From contig NZ_JBJDPS010000023.1 of assembly GCF_044901685.1 (NCBI RefSeq), positions 21,771 through 85,770 on the forward strand: 64,000 bases of DNA. The letters are read 5' to 3'. Origin of the DNA: Micromonospora_G sp044901685. Lineage in GTDB: Bacteria > Actinomycetota > Actinomycetes > Mycobacteriales > Micromonosporaceae. Below, one piece after another: positions 41,159 to 49,848 of this stretch; the first letter of the stretch is position 1; each line of letters opens with the position of its first letter. The translations under genes and the position numbers were made by a program. The notes below the pieces were generated by a model. The model made no database searches. It worked only from the letters and a program-made list of their open reading frames with translations, and was not told the DNA's origin.

Positions 41159-42064
41159 TCAGGGACCGAACGGGTCCGGTCGGCGTTCGAGCAACTGGTG
41201 CAGGGTCTGCTGAATCGTCTCGCGTACCTGGTCGGCCAGGTTGAACACGACCAGCGGGTCGTCGGCCTGGTCGGCCATGCCCTCGGTCGAGATCGGTGGA
41301 CAGAACTCGATCAGCCACTTGCTCGGCAGCGGCACCATGCCCAGCGGTCCGAGCCAGGGAAAGGTCGGCGTCACCGGGAAGTACGGCAGCTTGAGCAGCC
41401 GGGCCAGCGGCTTGATGTCGGCGAGCATCGGGTACGTCTCCTCCGCCCCGACGATCGCCACCGGGACGATCGGGGTCCCGGTGCGCAGCGCCGCCGAGAC
41501 AAAACCGCCCCGGCCGAACCGCTGGAGCTTGTAGCGGTCCGCGTAGAGCTTGCCGACGCCCTTGAAACCCTCGGGGAAGACCCCGACCAGCTCTCCCCGA
41601 CCGAGCAGCCGCTCGGCATCCGAGTTACAGGCCATCGTGCCGCCGGTCTTGCGGGCCAGCTCGGAGACGACCGGCATCCGGAACACGATGTCGGCACCGA
41701 GCAGGCGGAGGTAGCGGTGGGCCGGGTGATGGTCGTGCAGCACCGTGGAGAGGATCAGCGCGTCCAGCGCGACCGTGCCGGAGTGGTTTCCGACCACCAG
41801 GCCGGCGCCCTCGACCGGCAGGTTCTCCACCCCGCTGACCTCGGTGCGGAACCACTCCCGGTAGAGCTGGCGAAGCAGCGGGTGGAAAACCCGGTCGGTC
41901 AGCTCCGGGTCGAAACCGAAGTCGTCGATCTCGTACTGACCGGCCAGCCGGCGGCGCAGGAAGGCGAGCCCGGAGGCGACGCGCCGGTCCCAGACGTCGC
42001 CGGGCTGGTCGGTCACTGCCGGGTCGATCGGTTCCGGACCGGGCGACCGGCCGTTCTCACTCAT
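41159..42064 (-). CDS. Lysophospholipid acyltransferase family protein (PlsC-like, Rv0502-like)
   Basis: 301 aa acyltransferase. The catalytic motif is NHSGTVALD at about 93-101, where the His-to-Asp spacing is longer than the classic HX4D, as in related actinobacterial members. The second block is GVFPEGFKGVGKL and a third is GTPIVPVAIVGAEE. Probably acts on glycerolipids at the inner membrane face. ATG 42064 overlaps the epimerase stop (ATGA), so it is the second gene of an epimerase-acyltransferase operon, matching Rv0501-Rv0502. Confidence 0.87.
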   Translation of the reverse strand: MSENGRSPGPEPIDPAVTDQPGDVWDRRVASGLAFLRRRLAGQYEIDDFGFDPELTDRVFHPLLRQLYREWFRTEVSGVENLPVEGAGLVVGNHSGTVALDALILSTVLHDHHPAHRYLRLLGADIVFRMPVVSELARKTGGTMACNSDAERLLGRGELVGVFPEGFKGVGKLYADRYKLQRFGRGGFVSAALRTGTPIVPVAIVGAEETYPMLADIKPLARLLKLPYFPVTPTFPWLGPLGMVPLPSKWLIEFCPPISTEGMADQADDPLVVFNLADQVRETIQQTLHQLLERRPDPFGP

Positions 42065-43164
42065 CTACCGTCACTCACCGGTGGTCGCTCGTCGAGGGCA
42101 TGGGCAACCGCGGCACGTACCTGACGGATCCCGTCGAGGATCGCCCGCTCGGCCGAGGCGATCTGGTCGGCGCGGACCACCGTACGGTCGGTGTGCCCGC
42201 TGATGAAGTCGTCGAACGCGGCGGCGGTGGAGCGCGGGGTGAAGCCGTACTCCTTGGTCAGCCGGCTGGTGTCGACCACCCGGCCGTGCACGAACAGGTC
42301 GACCTGGTCCAGGCCGTAGCGCCCGAACCCCAGCGTACGGGCGATGCCGGCGGCGCTGGAGAGGCCGGGTTCGAGCACCGGTACGGCGACCCGACCGGAC
42401 CGCCGGATCGCCTGCGAGAGCGCGAGCACCCCCGGACCGGCGACGTTGTACGTCCCGCCGTGCTCCTCGGTGACCGAGCGGAAGAGCACCTCGAGCGCGT
42501 CCGAGATGTGCAGGAACTGCAACCTGGGGTCCCGCCCGAGCACGGTCGGCACCACCGGTTGGGCGAAGTAGCGGGTGAGGGTGGTGTCGGCGGTGGAGCC
42601 GATGAACGGGGCGAACCGCAGCACGGTCGCGGTGACGTCCGGCCGGCGCCGCCGGAAGCCGCGTACGTAACCCTCGATGTCGAGGATGTCCCGGGCGAAA
42701 CCGCCGCGCGGGACCGCGTGCGGTTCGGTTTCCTCGGTGAAGACGGCCGGGTCGCGGAACGACGCCCCGTACGCGGCGGTGGACGAACGGACCACCAGCT
42801 TGCGCAGGCTCGGCGCGCGCTGGCACGCGGCGAGGAGCTGCATGGTGCCGATGACGTTCTGATCCTTCATCGCCGACCGCCCGCCGTGCTGCTGGTCGGG
42901 CGCGGTCACCAGGGCGAGGTGGACCACCGAGTCGGCGCCCAGGTCGTCGATGACGGTGCCGACCGACGCGGCGTCCGCGCGCACCCGGTCGACCCGGTCG
43001 AGCAGGGGGGCCAGTTCGGGGGTCGGGTCGGCGGCGTCCAGCCCGATCACCCGCTCGATCCGTGGATCGGCGGCGAGGCGGGCGGCGACGTGGGCCCCGA
43101 GGTAACGACTGACCCCGGTGACGACGACAACCCCCGGTGCACCTGGGGTGCGGCCGGGGGTCAT
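42061..43164 (-). CDS. NAD-dependent epimerase/dehydratase family protein (Rv0501-like)
   Basis: Extended SDR of 367 aa. The nucleotide-binding motif is VVVVTGVSRYLGAHVAARL; VVHLALVT and KLVVRSSTAAYGAS follow. In the active-site region the expected Tyr-x3-Lys is not obvious: the local sequence is GFARDILDIEGYVRGFRRRRP. It may therefore be a non-canonical member rather than a true UDP-glucose 4-epimerase, despite the galE2 name in mycobacteria. ATG 43164 has GAGGAGC upstream. Confidence 0.85.
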   Translation of the reverse strand: MTPGRTPGAPGVVVVTGVSRYLGAHVAARLAADPRIERVIGLDAADPTPELAPLLDRVDRVRADAASVGTVIDDLGADSVVHLALVTAPDQQHGGRSAMKDQNVIGTMQLLAACQRAPSLRKLVVRSSTAAYGASFRDPAVFTEETEPHAVPRGGFARDILDIEGYVRGFRRRRPDVTATVLRFAPFIGSTADTTLTRYFAQPVVPTVLGRDPRLQFLHISDALEVLFRSVTEEHGGTYNVAGPGVLALSQAIRRSGRVAVPVLEPGLSSAAGIARTLGFGRYGLDQVDLFVHGRVVDTSRLTKEYGFTPRSTAAAFDDFISGHTDRTVVRADQIASAERAILDGIRQVRAAVAHALDERPPVSDGR

Positions 43165-43281
43165 CCCATGCTCCTCGTCAGCGGGTACGGGCGCTGCGGC
43201 CCGGACCACCGCGTCACGGGTGCCTCCGAGGGTCGACGGGTGGCAAGTGGGACCATCGGCCGGGCGGCTGCCCGGCCCGGG

Positions 43282-43383
43282 TCACTTGCCGAGCTTGCGA
43301 CGCTGGACGCGGGTCTTGCGCAGCAGCTTGCGGTGCTTCTTCTTAGCCATGCGCTTGCGGCGCTTCTTGACCACCGAGCCCAT
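43282..43383 (-). CDS. Small ribosomal protein bS22 (AURKAIP1/COX24 domain)
   Basis: Only 33 aa: MGSVVKKRRKRMAKKKHRKLL followed by RKTRVQRRKLGK. This extremely basic peptide is nearly identical to Rv0500B, found on mycobacterial ribosomes at an inter-subunit site and called bS22. It is often missed by gene callers because of its size. ATG 43383 with GGAAGGG upstream supports it. It lies between the epimerase and the excisionase-type HTH gene, the same order as Rv0500A-Rv0500B-Rv0501. Confidence 0.95.
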   Translation of the reverse strand: MGSVVKKRRKRMAKKKHRKLLRKTRVQRRKLGK

Positions 43384-43634
43384 ACGACAGCCCTTCCGAT
43401 ACAACGTGCGGGTCGGTCCGGGAGCCATCGTCGGATGGCTCCGGAAACCGAGCTGGACAACGGACCGGATCCGGCCGGTGGGTGTCGGACGCACCAGGGC
43501 GGGATCACGGTCGCGGTCCAGGGTAGCCGTCGCCCCTGCACAGGGCCAACGCGACCCCATGCACACCCGTCACGACCCCGGCCGCGACCATCCCGGCCTG
43601 CGTCGCCGGGACGCTGACCGGTGCCGCCGGTGGG

Positions 43635-43847
43635 TCAGGCGGTTTCCTGGAAGGCGCCGCGCAGGTACTCGTGCACCGCGTGCTCCGGCACCCGGAACGA
43701 CCGGCCGACCCGCACCGCGGTGAGTTCACCGGAGTGCACGAGCCGGTAGACGGTCATCTTCGAAACCCGCATCAGCGTCGCCACCTCGGCGACGGTCAGG
43801 AACCTGACCTCCGACAGCCGAGCGTCGGACTGTGGTGATCCCGTCAT
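43635..43847 (-). CDS. Excisionase-family helix-turn-helix protein (Rv0500A / BdtA-like)
   Basis: 70 aa DNA-binding protein: FLTVAEVATLMRVSKMTVYRLVHSGELTAVRVGRSFRVPEHAVHEYLRG, the MerR/excisionase winged helix. Despite the family name there is no mobile element here; it is a conserved chromosomal regulator. In Streptomyces the homologue near bldN is, as I recall, bdtA, a BldD target. ATG 43847 gives the family's usual length. It is the first gene of the run HTH-bS22-epimerase-acyltransferase, separated from bS22 by about 250 bases. Confidence 0.87.
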   Translation of the reverse strand: MTGSPQSDARLSEVRFLTVAEVATLMRVSKMTVYRLVHSGELTAVRVGRSFRVPEHAVHEYLRGAFQETA

Positions 43848-44364
43848 GGCCCACCGACCCATCCCATTCCCCGGCGCGCTCCCCCGGGCGGGCTGCTCCC
43901 GCGCCACGGTGGGCAACGCGCGTGTTACCAGTACGGTAGCGGGACGGCTGTGACCTGCGCGATCCCTTCACGCTGTTGATCATAGGTAGTCAAGCAGCCA
44001 CACCGGGCTGAGCAGGCATTTTCCACTCATCGGGGAACATGAAGCCAACAGGGGGCACCCACACTTCGGGTGATGACCCATTCACTCAGCGCGCATGGCG
44101 ACCGCCAGCCGCACGACCTGGACGGCGCAGCCGCGGGCGAAGGCGCCCGGCGGCTCCGGCGGCGCCACCGGAGCCACCGGACGGGTGCCCCGACTCGCTT
44201 CCGGACGCGACTCGGGGCTCCGCGCTGGGAGCGGCGTCCACTATCTCAGGTGCCCCGGCCGCCCGTGGCGGCACCGGTACGTCGACCGCGATCAGGCCAT
44301 CCCGGATGATGACCTGTCGGCGCGTACGGCCGGCGAGCCGTCGTACCCGACCGGGGCGCTCCGG
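43848..44364. other. Intergenic region without a supported gene
   Basis: About 515 bases. The part from 43940 to 44090 is comparatively AT-rich (GTTGATCATAGG) and probably holds the promoter of the HTH gene. Mycobacteria have proC next to this position, but no proC-like sequence is present here. Several short ORFs on both strands have compositional patterns of non-coding frames. Confidence 0.55.
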
Positions 44365-45690
44365 TCAGCGGGCACTGCGCGCGTACGTCACGCACTCCTG
44401 GTGCAGCACGCTCCACTCCACCCCGAACACCTCGACGCTCGCGTCCTCCTCCGACCGACCGTCGTGTACGACCGCCTTGAAGAAGGCGAGCAGCCGTTCC
44501 TCGCTGAACCGGTCGACCAGGTAACGGGTCGCCAGGTAACCGACCCCGTAGCTGCCCGAGACCCGCCAGTCCTCCGCGCCCGCGGCCGGCTCGAGCGATT
44601 CGAGCCGCCCGTTCCAACCACCCGAGGTGGTGCCGAGCAGCCGGGTCACGTCCTCCAGCCGGTCGTACTCCCGGACCGGGCGGCCGCCGGCACCGGCGTA
44701 CTCCGCGATGCCCTCGACCAGCCACCATCTCTCGCCGCTGGCGTGCCCCCGCTCGGGCAGCGACGCCACGTGGGTCATCTCGTGCCGGAGCAGGTCGTCC
44801 ACGGCGGTACGGTGCAGCCCGTCGGAGTTGAGCACCACGTCGAACCGGTCTCCCCCGATGCCGACCGCGTAACCGCCGGTCCAGGCCGGGCGACCGCCGC
44901 CGTACCACCGTTCCCAGTCCGGCTTGAGCGCGTAGAAGACGCGGTAGAGGTCCGGCTTCGACCCGTCGACCGCGTACCGGTCGGCGACCGTCGCCGCCTG
45001 CTCGGCCGCCTTCAGCAGGTCCGGGAGCTGGTTGCGTACGCTCTGCGGCACCGCGACCAGGGTCCGGGTGCCGATCGCGACCGCGAGGTCGGTCACCTCC
45101 CACGGCCGTGGCCCCTCCACGCCCGACATCGACGGCTCCACCGCGACCAGACGCGGCTGCCGACCGTCGTCGACCCACCGGGTGCCGATCGTCACCGGCC
45201 CGGGGTCGCAGCCGGGCACCACGAAGCAGTGTTCGACGGTGACCAGCACCCGCCACTCGGCGGTGTTGCCGGCCATCCGGGCGAGCGGGCCGTTGCGCGA
45301 CGGGTCCCAGGCCGCCACCTTCATCGACCGGAGCACCCGGAACTGCCGCTTGAGGTCGGCCGCGGCCGGTGACGCCGGGTCGGCCACCCCGACAAAGCCC
45401 TGCTCGTCCCCACGGAGCAGGGCCTGCGCCTGCTGGTCCAGCAGCAGGTCGATGCGTTCGGCCAGCCAGGCCCCGACCACCTCGGGCGGATCGCCGGCCA
45501 CCGGGCTGCGGGCCGGTGCCGCGCTCGCGGCGGCGTCGGGCAGAGCCGGCGTCTGCGGCATGCGGGCGATCAGCACCGCCGCCAGCCCGGCTGGCACGCC
45601 ACAGAAGAGCAGCACCGCGACCACGCCCAGCGCAACCCACAACGGCCATCGCCAACGGCGCGCCGGCCGCGTGTCCACCCCGTCGATCAC
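44365..45690 (-). CDS. Membrane-anchored zinc metalloprotease, gluzincin-like
   Basis: 441 aa. One N-terminal membrane helix (about 15-42, WPLWVALGVVAVLLFCGVPAGL) positions the rest outside the cell. A domain of about 70-225 resembles an NTF2/SnoaL-type fold. The protease domain carries HEMTH at 303-307, with the third ligand probably in WWLVEGIAEYAG (about 324-333). It then has a helical end (YGVGYLATRYLVDRFSEERLLAFF). This is the arrangement of peptidase MA-like enzymes. Substrate unknown. GTG 45690 is the start. Monocistronic in appearance. Confidence 0.82.
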   Translation of the reverse strand: MIDGVDTRPARRWRWPLWVALGVVAVLLFCGVPAGLAAVLIARMPQTPALPDAAASAAPARSPVAGDPPEVVGAWLAERIDLLLDQQAQALLRGDEQGFVGVADPASPAAADLKRQFRVLRSMKVAAWDPSRNGPLARMAGNTAEWRVLVTVEHCFVVPGCDPGPVTIGTRWVDDGRQPRLVAVEPSMSGVEGPRPWEVTDLAVAIGTRTLVAVPQSVRNQLPDLLKAAEQAATVADRYAVDGSKPDLYRVFYALKPDWERWYGGGRPAWTGGYAVGIGGDRFDVVLNSDGLHRTAVDDLLRHEMTHVASLPERGHASGERWWLVEGIAEYAGAGGRPVREYDRLEDVTRLLGTTSGGWNGRLESLEPAAGAEDWRVSGSYGVGYLATRYLVDRFSEERLLAFFKAVVHDGRSEEDASVEVFGVEWSVLHQECVTYARSAR

Positions 45691-45814
45691 CTCCGGGAGA
45701 GTACGACATCCGGCTGTACGTGAGATGCCCGGATATCCCCCGTACGTCGATCGCCCGTACGACTCTTGCCGGCCGGGGCATCGGGAGTGTGCTAACAGGA
45801 CGGACGGTCGCCGT

Positions 45815-46732
45815 TCAGCTCCGGGAGAGCAGGGCGCGGGCGAAGAAGACCAGGTTCGCCGGGCGTTCGGCGAGCCGGCGCATCAGGTAGCCGTACCAGT
45901 CGCTGCCGTAGGGCAGGTAGGTCCGCACCGTGTGGCCCTCACCGGCGAGCCGGGTCTGCTCCTCCGGCCGGATGCCGTAGAGCATCTGGAACTCGAACTC
46001 GTCCGGCGAGCGGTCGAACCAGCGGGCCCGGTCCTGGCCGATCGCGATCAGGCGCGGGTCGTGGGTGGCGAGCATCGGATAACCGGCGCCGGAGAGCAGG
46101 ATGTTGAGGCAGCGGACGTACGACTTGTCCACGTCGCGCGCCGACTGGTAGGCCACCGACTCCGGCTCCTTGTACGCGCCCTTGCACAGCCGTACCCGGG
46201 AACCGGCGGTGGCCAGCTCGCGGCAGTCCGACTCGGTCCGCCGCAGGTACGCCTGGAGCACCGCGCCGGTGGACGGGAAGTCCTTGCGCAGCCGCGCCAG
46301 CATGTCCAGGGTCGAGTCGGTGGTGGTGTGGTCCTCCATGTCGAGGGTCACGGTGGTGCCGGCCGCCGCGGCGGCGGTGCAGATCGCCCGCACGTTGTCG
46401 TAGGCGAGCTTCTCGTCGAACTTCTGCCCGAGGGCGGAGAGTTTGACGCTGACCTCGGCGGCCGGGGTCAGATCGGCCCCGGCGAGCACGGTCAGCAGGG
46501 TGAGGTACTCCTCCCGGACCGCGGTGGCCTGCTCGGGGGTGACGGTGTCCTCCCCGAGGTGGTCGATGGTCACCGCCAGGCCACTGCCGACGAGCTCGCG
46601 GGTGGCGCGAAGCGCGTCGTCCGTGGTGGTGCCGGCGACAAACCGGCGTACGACGTCCCGGGTGTAGGGGGCCGTTTCGACGAGCCGCTCGACCCGGGAT
46701 GACCGGGAGGCGGCGAGGATGACCGAACGCAT
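45815..46732 (-). CDS. Proline dehydrogenase (monofunctional)
   Basis: 305 aa FAD-dependent enzyme oxidising proline to pyrroline-5-carboxylate. TIM-barrel motifs: VSVKLSALGQKFDEKLAYDNV, TVTLDMEDHTTTDSTLDML, VLQAYLRRTESD, VRLCKGAYKEP and FEFQMLYGIRPE, which are the family's substrate and FAD-binding segments. ATG 46732 (MRSVILAASRSSRVERLVE) fits homologues; a longer ORF upstream has an implausible Arg/Pro-rich leader. The P5C dehydrogenase gene is not adjacent. Confidence 0.93.
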   Translation of the reverse strand: MRSVILAASRSSRVERLVETAPYTRDVVRRFVAGTTTDDALRATRELVGSGLAVTIDHLGEDTVTPEQATAVREEYLTLLTVLAGADLTPAAEVSVKLSALGQKFDEKLAYDNVRAICTAAAAAGTTVTLDMEDHTTTDSTLDMLARLRKDFPSTGAVLQAYLRRTESDCRELATAGSRVRLCKGAYKEPESVAYQSARDVDKSYVRCLNILLSGAGYPMLATHDPRLIAIGQDRARWFDRSPDEFEFQMLYGIRPEEQTRLAGEGHTVRTYLPYGSDWYGYLMRRLAERPANLVFFARALLSRS

Positions 46733-47104
46733 GCTGGGAGCGTAACGTCCGTCGACGCGCCGGAACCGGGCAGCGGGCAGGTACGACGTCCGGCCCGGAC
46801 CCAGACGATCATGAAATGGCGGCACCGGATCCACCGCGCCGTTCGGCGCGACCACCTCGTGGGGACCGCGATCGACGCGAGGAAGGCGCCGCTCAGCGCG
46901 TTGTAGGAATTTTTCCGGACCTCCCATACCTGTTGCCGGCATTTCTCGATTCATCGCACCGGATGACGAAGTCTGCCGCCGAGTCAGACACCGGCCGGGT
47001 AGCGCGCATTCAGGAAGTGAAAGCCTTATCACCGACGCGTACGCCCGCTTCGCGCTCACTACGGGGACGCGCCACTACGGGCCTGAATCGTCTACGGTTG
47101 TCGG
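46733..47104. other. Divergent intergenic region, no gene seen
   Basis: About 370 bases between divergent proline dehydrogenase and CGNR regulator genes. A lower-GC stretch at 46905-47030 (GTAGGAATTTTTCCGG) probably contains the regulator's promoter. No clear operator or RNA gene was recognised. Confidence 0.5.
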
Positions 47105-47710
47105 GTGAACTTCGACGCGTACGCCCGGACCGGAGTTGACCTTGTCAACGCGCGACTGGACGACCTCGACGACCTGAAGGCGCTCTTCGCCGACGAAAAC
47201 CTCTGGATGCGGGACGAGGTTGCCGAACGCGACGTGGTGATATTCCGCCGCGCACAGAAGCGGCTGCGGGACGTCTTCGAATTCGGCACCTCGGGCCGCG
47301 ACGTGGACGCCGTGGCCGAACTGAACTCGCTACTCGAGACCTTTCCCGTTCAGCCGCGAATTTCCGGTCACGGATCCAGCGACTGGCACATGCACGTGAG
47401 CAGCCGGGGTGCCTCGGTCAGCGCGGAGTATCTGGCCGGTGCGGTTTGGGGCCTCTCGGTCTGGCTTTGCGAGTACGGCAGCGCGCGGTTCGGGGTCTGC
47501 GCCGACGACCGTTGCGGCAACGTCTACCTGGACACCTCGTCCAACTGCTGCCGCCGGTTCTGCTCGGAGCGTTGCGCCACCCGTTCGCACGTCGCCGCCC
47601 ACCGGGCCCGGAAGCGGGCAGCGGTGGAGGAGGCGGTGCAGGCGGCGGCCGTACCGAAGCCGAGCGTGCCGAAGGCCACCCTGCCCAGCCAGACCCTCAC
47701 CAAGGTCTGA
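47105..47710 (+). CDS. CGNR zinc-finger (ABATE domain) regulator
   Basis: 201 aa. The N-terminal ABATE domain (MNFDAYARTGVDLVNARLDDLDDLKALF) is followed by the CGNR finger near residues 125-165: FGVCADDRCGNVYLDTSSNCCRRFCSERCATRSHVAAHRARK. This gives the four-Cys zinc site and a basic DNA-binding helix. A short Ala/Pro/Lys tail ends it. Such proteins are putative stress-responsive regulators. GTG 47105 is the start. Target genes are not apparent. Confidence 0.88.
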   Translation: MNFDAYARTGVDLVNARLDDLDDLKALFADENLWMRDEVAERDVVIFRRAQKRLRDVFEFGTSGRDVDAVAELNSLLETFPVQPRISGHGSSDWHMHVSSRGASVSAEYLAGAVWGLSVWLCEYGSARFGVCADDRCGNVYLDTSSNCCRRFCSERCATRSHVAAHRARKRAAVEEAVQAAAVPKPSVPKATLPSQTLTKV

Positions 47711-47854
47711 GCCGGCAACGGCGCGAGCCGACTGCGCCCCCGCACCCGCTCGGGCGTCGTCGGCGGTGAGCCCGTGGGCCGAACACCACCGGCCGGAGCC
47801 GCCCGTCCGGCGCCCACGCGTCCGGGCGGGCCCGTGGAGTCTGGGCGTACCCGT

Positions 47855-48655
47855 TCAGCGCTTGAGCGTCCGGGCGGCGGCGAGGTGTTCGCGGGCGAAG
47901 GCGAGGGCCGCGCCCAGGTCGGCCTCCCGACCGGCCCGGCTCTTGGCCCCCCGGGTCGAGACCTCGACCGCGATCGCACCGGTGAACCCGCGACCGGCCA
48001 ACGACGCCAGCACCTCGGCACAGGGCTGGTTGCCACGTCCCGGCACCAGGTGCTCGTCCCGTCCCTCACCGGTGCCGTCACCCAGGTGTACGTGGGCGAG
48101 CTTCGCCCCCATCTGGTCGGCCATCTCCATCGAGTCGGTGTGCGACGCGGCGCAGTGCGACAGGTCCAGGGTGTAGGCGTCGTAACCGGTGTCGGTCGGG
48201 TTCCAGCTCGGCGCGTACGGGACGAACCGCCGGCCGGCCATCCTGACCGGGTACATGTTCTCCACCGCGACCCGGATGTCGGGATGGCGCTCGGCCAGCT
48301 CGGCCAGGAGCGTGTCGAAGCCTCGGGCGTACTCGCGCTGCCAGGTGAAGGGCGGGTGCACGACCACCGTCGGCGCCTCCAACGCCTGGGCCAGCCGGAC
48401 GGCGCGGCGCAGCCGCTCGGCCGGGTCGTTGCTCCACACCCGCTGGGTCACCAGCAGGCAGGGGGCGTGCACCGAGAGGACCGGTACGCCGTAGTGCTCG
48501 GCCAGGCCGCGCAGCGCCCCCGGGTCCTGGCTCACCGCGTCGGTCCAGACCATGACCTCGACCCCGTCGTACCCGAGCGCCGCGGCCAGCTCGAAGGCGG
48601 CGGCCGTCGGCTCGGGAAAGACCGAGGAGCTGGACAGGAGAACAGGGGTGGCCAC
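47855..48655 (-). CDS. Sugar phosphate isomerase/epimerase-like TIM barrel (Rv0498-like)
   Basis: 266 aa AP-endonuclease-2-type TIM barrel. Motifs: LGYDGVEVMVWTDAVSQD, VPVLSVHAPCLLVTQRVW, TVVVHPPFTWQREYARGF, VAVENMYP, YTLDLSHCAAS, HVHLGDGTGEGRDEHLVPGRGNQP and AIAVEVSTRG. The His, Glu and Asp residues expected for metal binding are present. The text closely matches what I recall of Rv0498. I chose GTG 48655 to match that homologue's N-terminus; GTG/ATG-like starts up to 48697 are possible. Reaction unknown. Confidence 0.87.
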   Translation of the reverse strand: MATPVLLSSSSVFPEPTAAAFELAAALGYDGVEVMVWTDAVSQDPGALRGLAEHYGVPVLSVHAPCLLVTQRVWSNDPAERLRRAVRLAQALEAPTVVVHPPFTWQREYARGFDTLLAELAERHPDIRVAVENMYPVRMAGRRFVPYAPSWNPTDTGYDAYTLDLSHCAASHTDSMEMADQMGAKLAHVHLGDGTGEGRDEHLVPGRGNQPCAEVLASLAGRGFTGAIAVEVSTRGAKSRAGREADLGAALAFAREHLAAARTLKR

Positions 48656-48796
48656 GGTTGTCAGCGTAGCTCTCGGCCGCGCGACCGCCACCGACAAGAT
48701 GGGCTAAACCACCCGTATCCGCAAGTCAGGACCGATCTGTACGAGTTGGCCGGAGCCACTCCGACCGGCCCCCGTCGATGCGGGGAGCCCCCGCGC

Positions 48797-49741
48797 TCAC
48801 GCCGGTTCGAGCTGGTCCAACCGGCGCAGGATGACTCCCTCGCGCAGCGCCCAGGGGCAGATCTCCAACGAGTCGACCTCGAGCCGGCGCATCACCGCCT
48901 CCGCCACCAGGGCGCCCGCCAACAACTGGTGCGCCCGGCTGCTGCTCACCCCCTCCAGCTCCGAGAGCTTGGACGGCGGGATGTGCCGGATGAATCCGAT
49001 GATCTGCCGCAGCCCGTTCTGGGAGAGGGTGCGCCGGGCCCAGAGCCCGGCCCCCGACGGCGCCGCCCCGGCCAGCCGGGCCAGCATCCGGAACGTCTTC
49101 GAGGTGGCCACCGGCCGCTCCCAGCCGACCTGGGTCATCCGCTCCACCACCGGATCGAGCGTCGACTCGACGTACTCCCGCAGCTCCTCGACCGCCAGTG
49201 CCGACGGCGGCTCGTTGGTGCTGGGATCGACCCGGAGCCGTTCCCGGGTGAGCCGACCGGCACCGAGCGGCACCGAGAGTGCGATGTCCGGGTCCTCGTC
49301 GATACCGGCGGCCACCTCCAGCGAGCCACCACCGATGTCCAGCACCAGCAGCCGGCCGGCGGACCAACCGAACCAGCGCCGGACCGCGAGGAAGGTCGCC
49401 CGCGCCTCGTCCGCACCGGAGAGGACCTCCAGCCGTACGCCGGTCTCGGCGCGTACCCGGGCCAGCACCTGTGCGGCGTTGGTGGCCTCCCGGACCGCCG
49501 AGGTGGCGAAGGCGAGCAGGTCGTCGACGATCAGCCGGGCAGCCGCCGCCTTCGCCTCGGCGACCGCCTCGACCAGCGCGTCCTCACCGTTGCGGGTCAG
49601 CGCCCCGTCCCCGCCGATCTGCTCGGCCAGGCGCAGCACCGCCTTCTCCGAGTGCGCCGGCCACGGGTGTGCGCCATGGTGGGCGTCCACCACCAGCAGG
49701 TGGACGGTGTTGGAACCGACGTCGAGCACTCCGAGGCGCAT
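48797..49741 (-). CDS. ppx: Exopolyphosphatase / ppGpp phosphohydrolase family
   Basis: 314 aa, short Ppx/GppA form (two ASKHA subdomains without the C-terminal HD region). Phosphate-binding loops are GVLDVGSNTVHLLVVD at the N-terminus and LLVLDIGGGSLEVAAG; ATSAVREATNA is the third conserved block. The Rv0496 (Ppx1) homologue is at the same place in mycobacteria. Hydrolyses short polyphosphate in that organism. With phoPRU nearby, it fits local phosphate metabolism genes. ATG 49741. Confidence 0.92.
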   Translation of the reverse strand: MRLGVLDVGSNTVHLLVVDAHHGAHPWPAHSEKAVLRLAEQIGGDGALTRNGEDALVEAVAEAKAAAARLIVDDLLAFATSAVREATNAAQVLARVRAETGVRLEVLSGADEARATFLAVRRWFGWSAGRLLVLDIGGGSLEVAAGIDEDPDIALSVPLGAGRLTRERLRVDPSTNEPPSALAVEELREYVESTLDPVVERMTQVGWERPVATSKTFRMLARLAGAAPSGAGLWARRTLSQNGLRQIIGFIRHIPPSKLSELEGVSSSRAHQLLAGALVAEAVMRRLEVDSLEICPWALREGVILRRLDQLEPA

Positions 49742-49848
49742 GCCCGAAACCCTAGACTCGCCGATGACCGGTCCCGTCGCGGGTAATGCAGCACGCCCGG
49801 AAAGGCGGCTATCCGTCCTGGTAGAGCCACCGGGCGTAGGCTGACCGG

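Noticed and set aside
43635..43847. Excisionase-family protein as evidence of a prophage or integrative element
   Set aside because: It is the conserved chromosomal Rv0500A-type regulator with its usual neighbours; no integrase or phage gene is present.
44095..45372. 425-codon plus-strand ORF and overlapping short ORFs from 44039
   Set aside because: Mostly antisense to the HEMTH metalloprotease; no recognisable domain and the initial part is Arg/Pro/Gly-rich, typical of a wrong frame.
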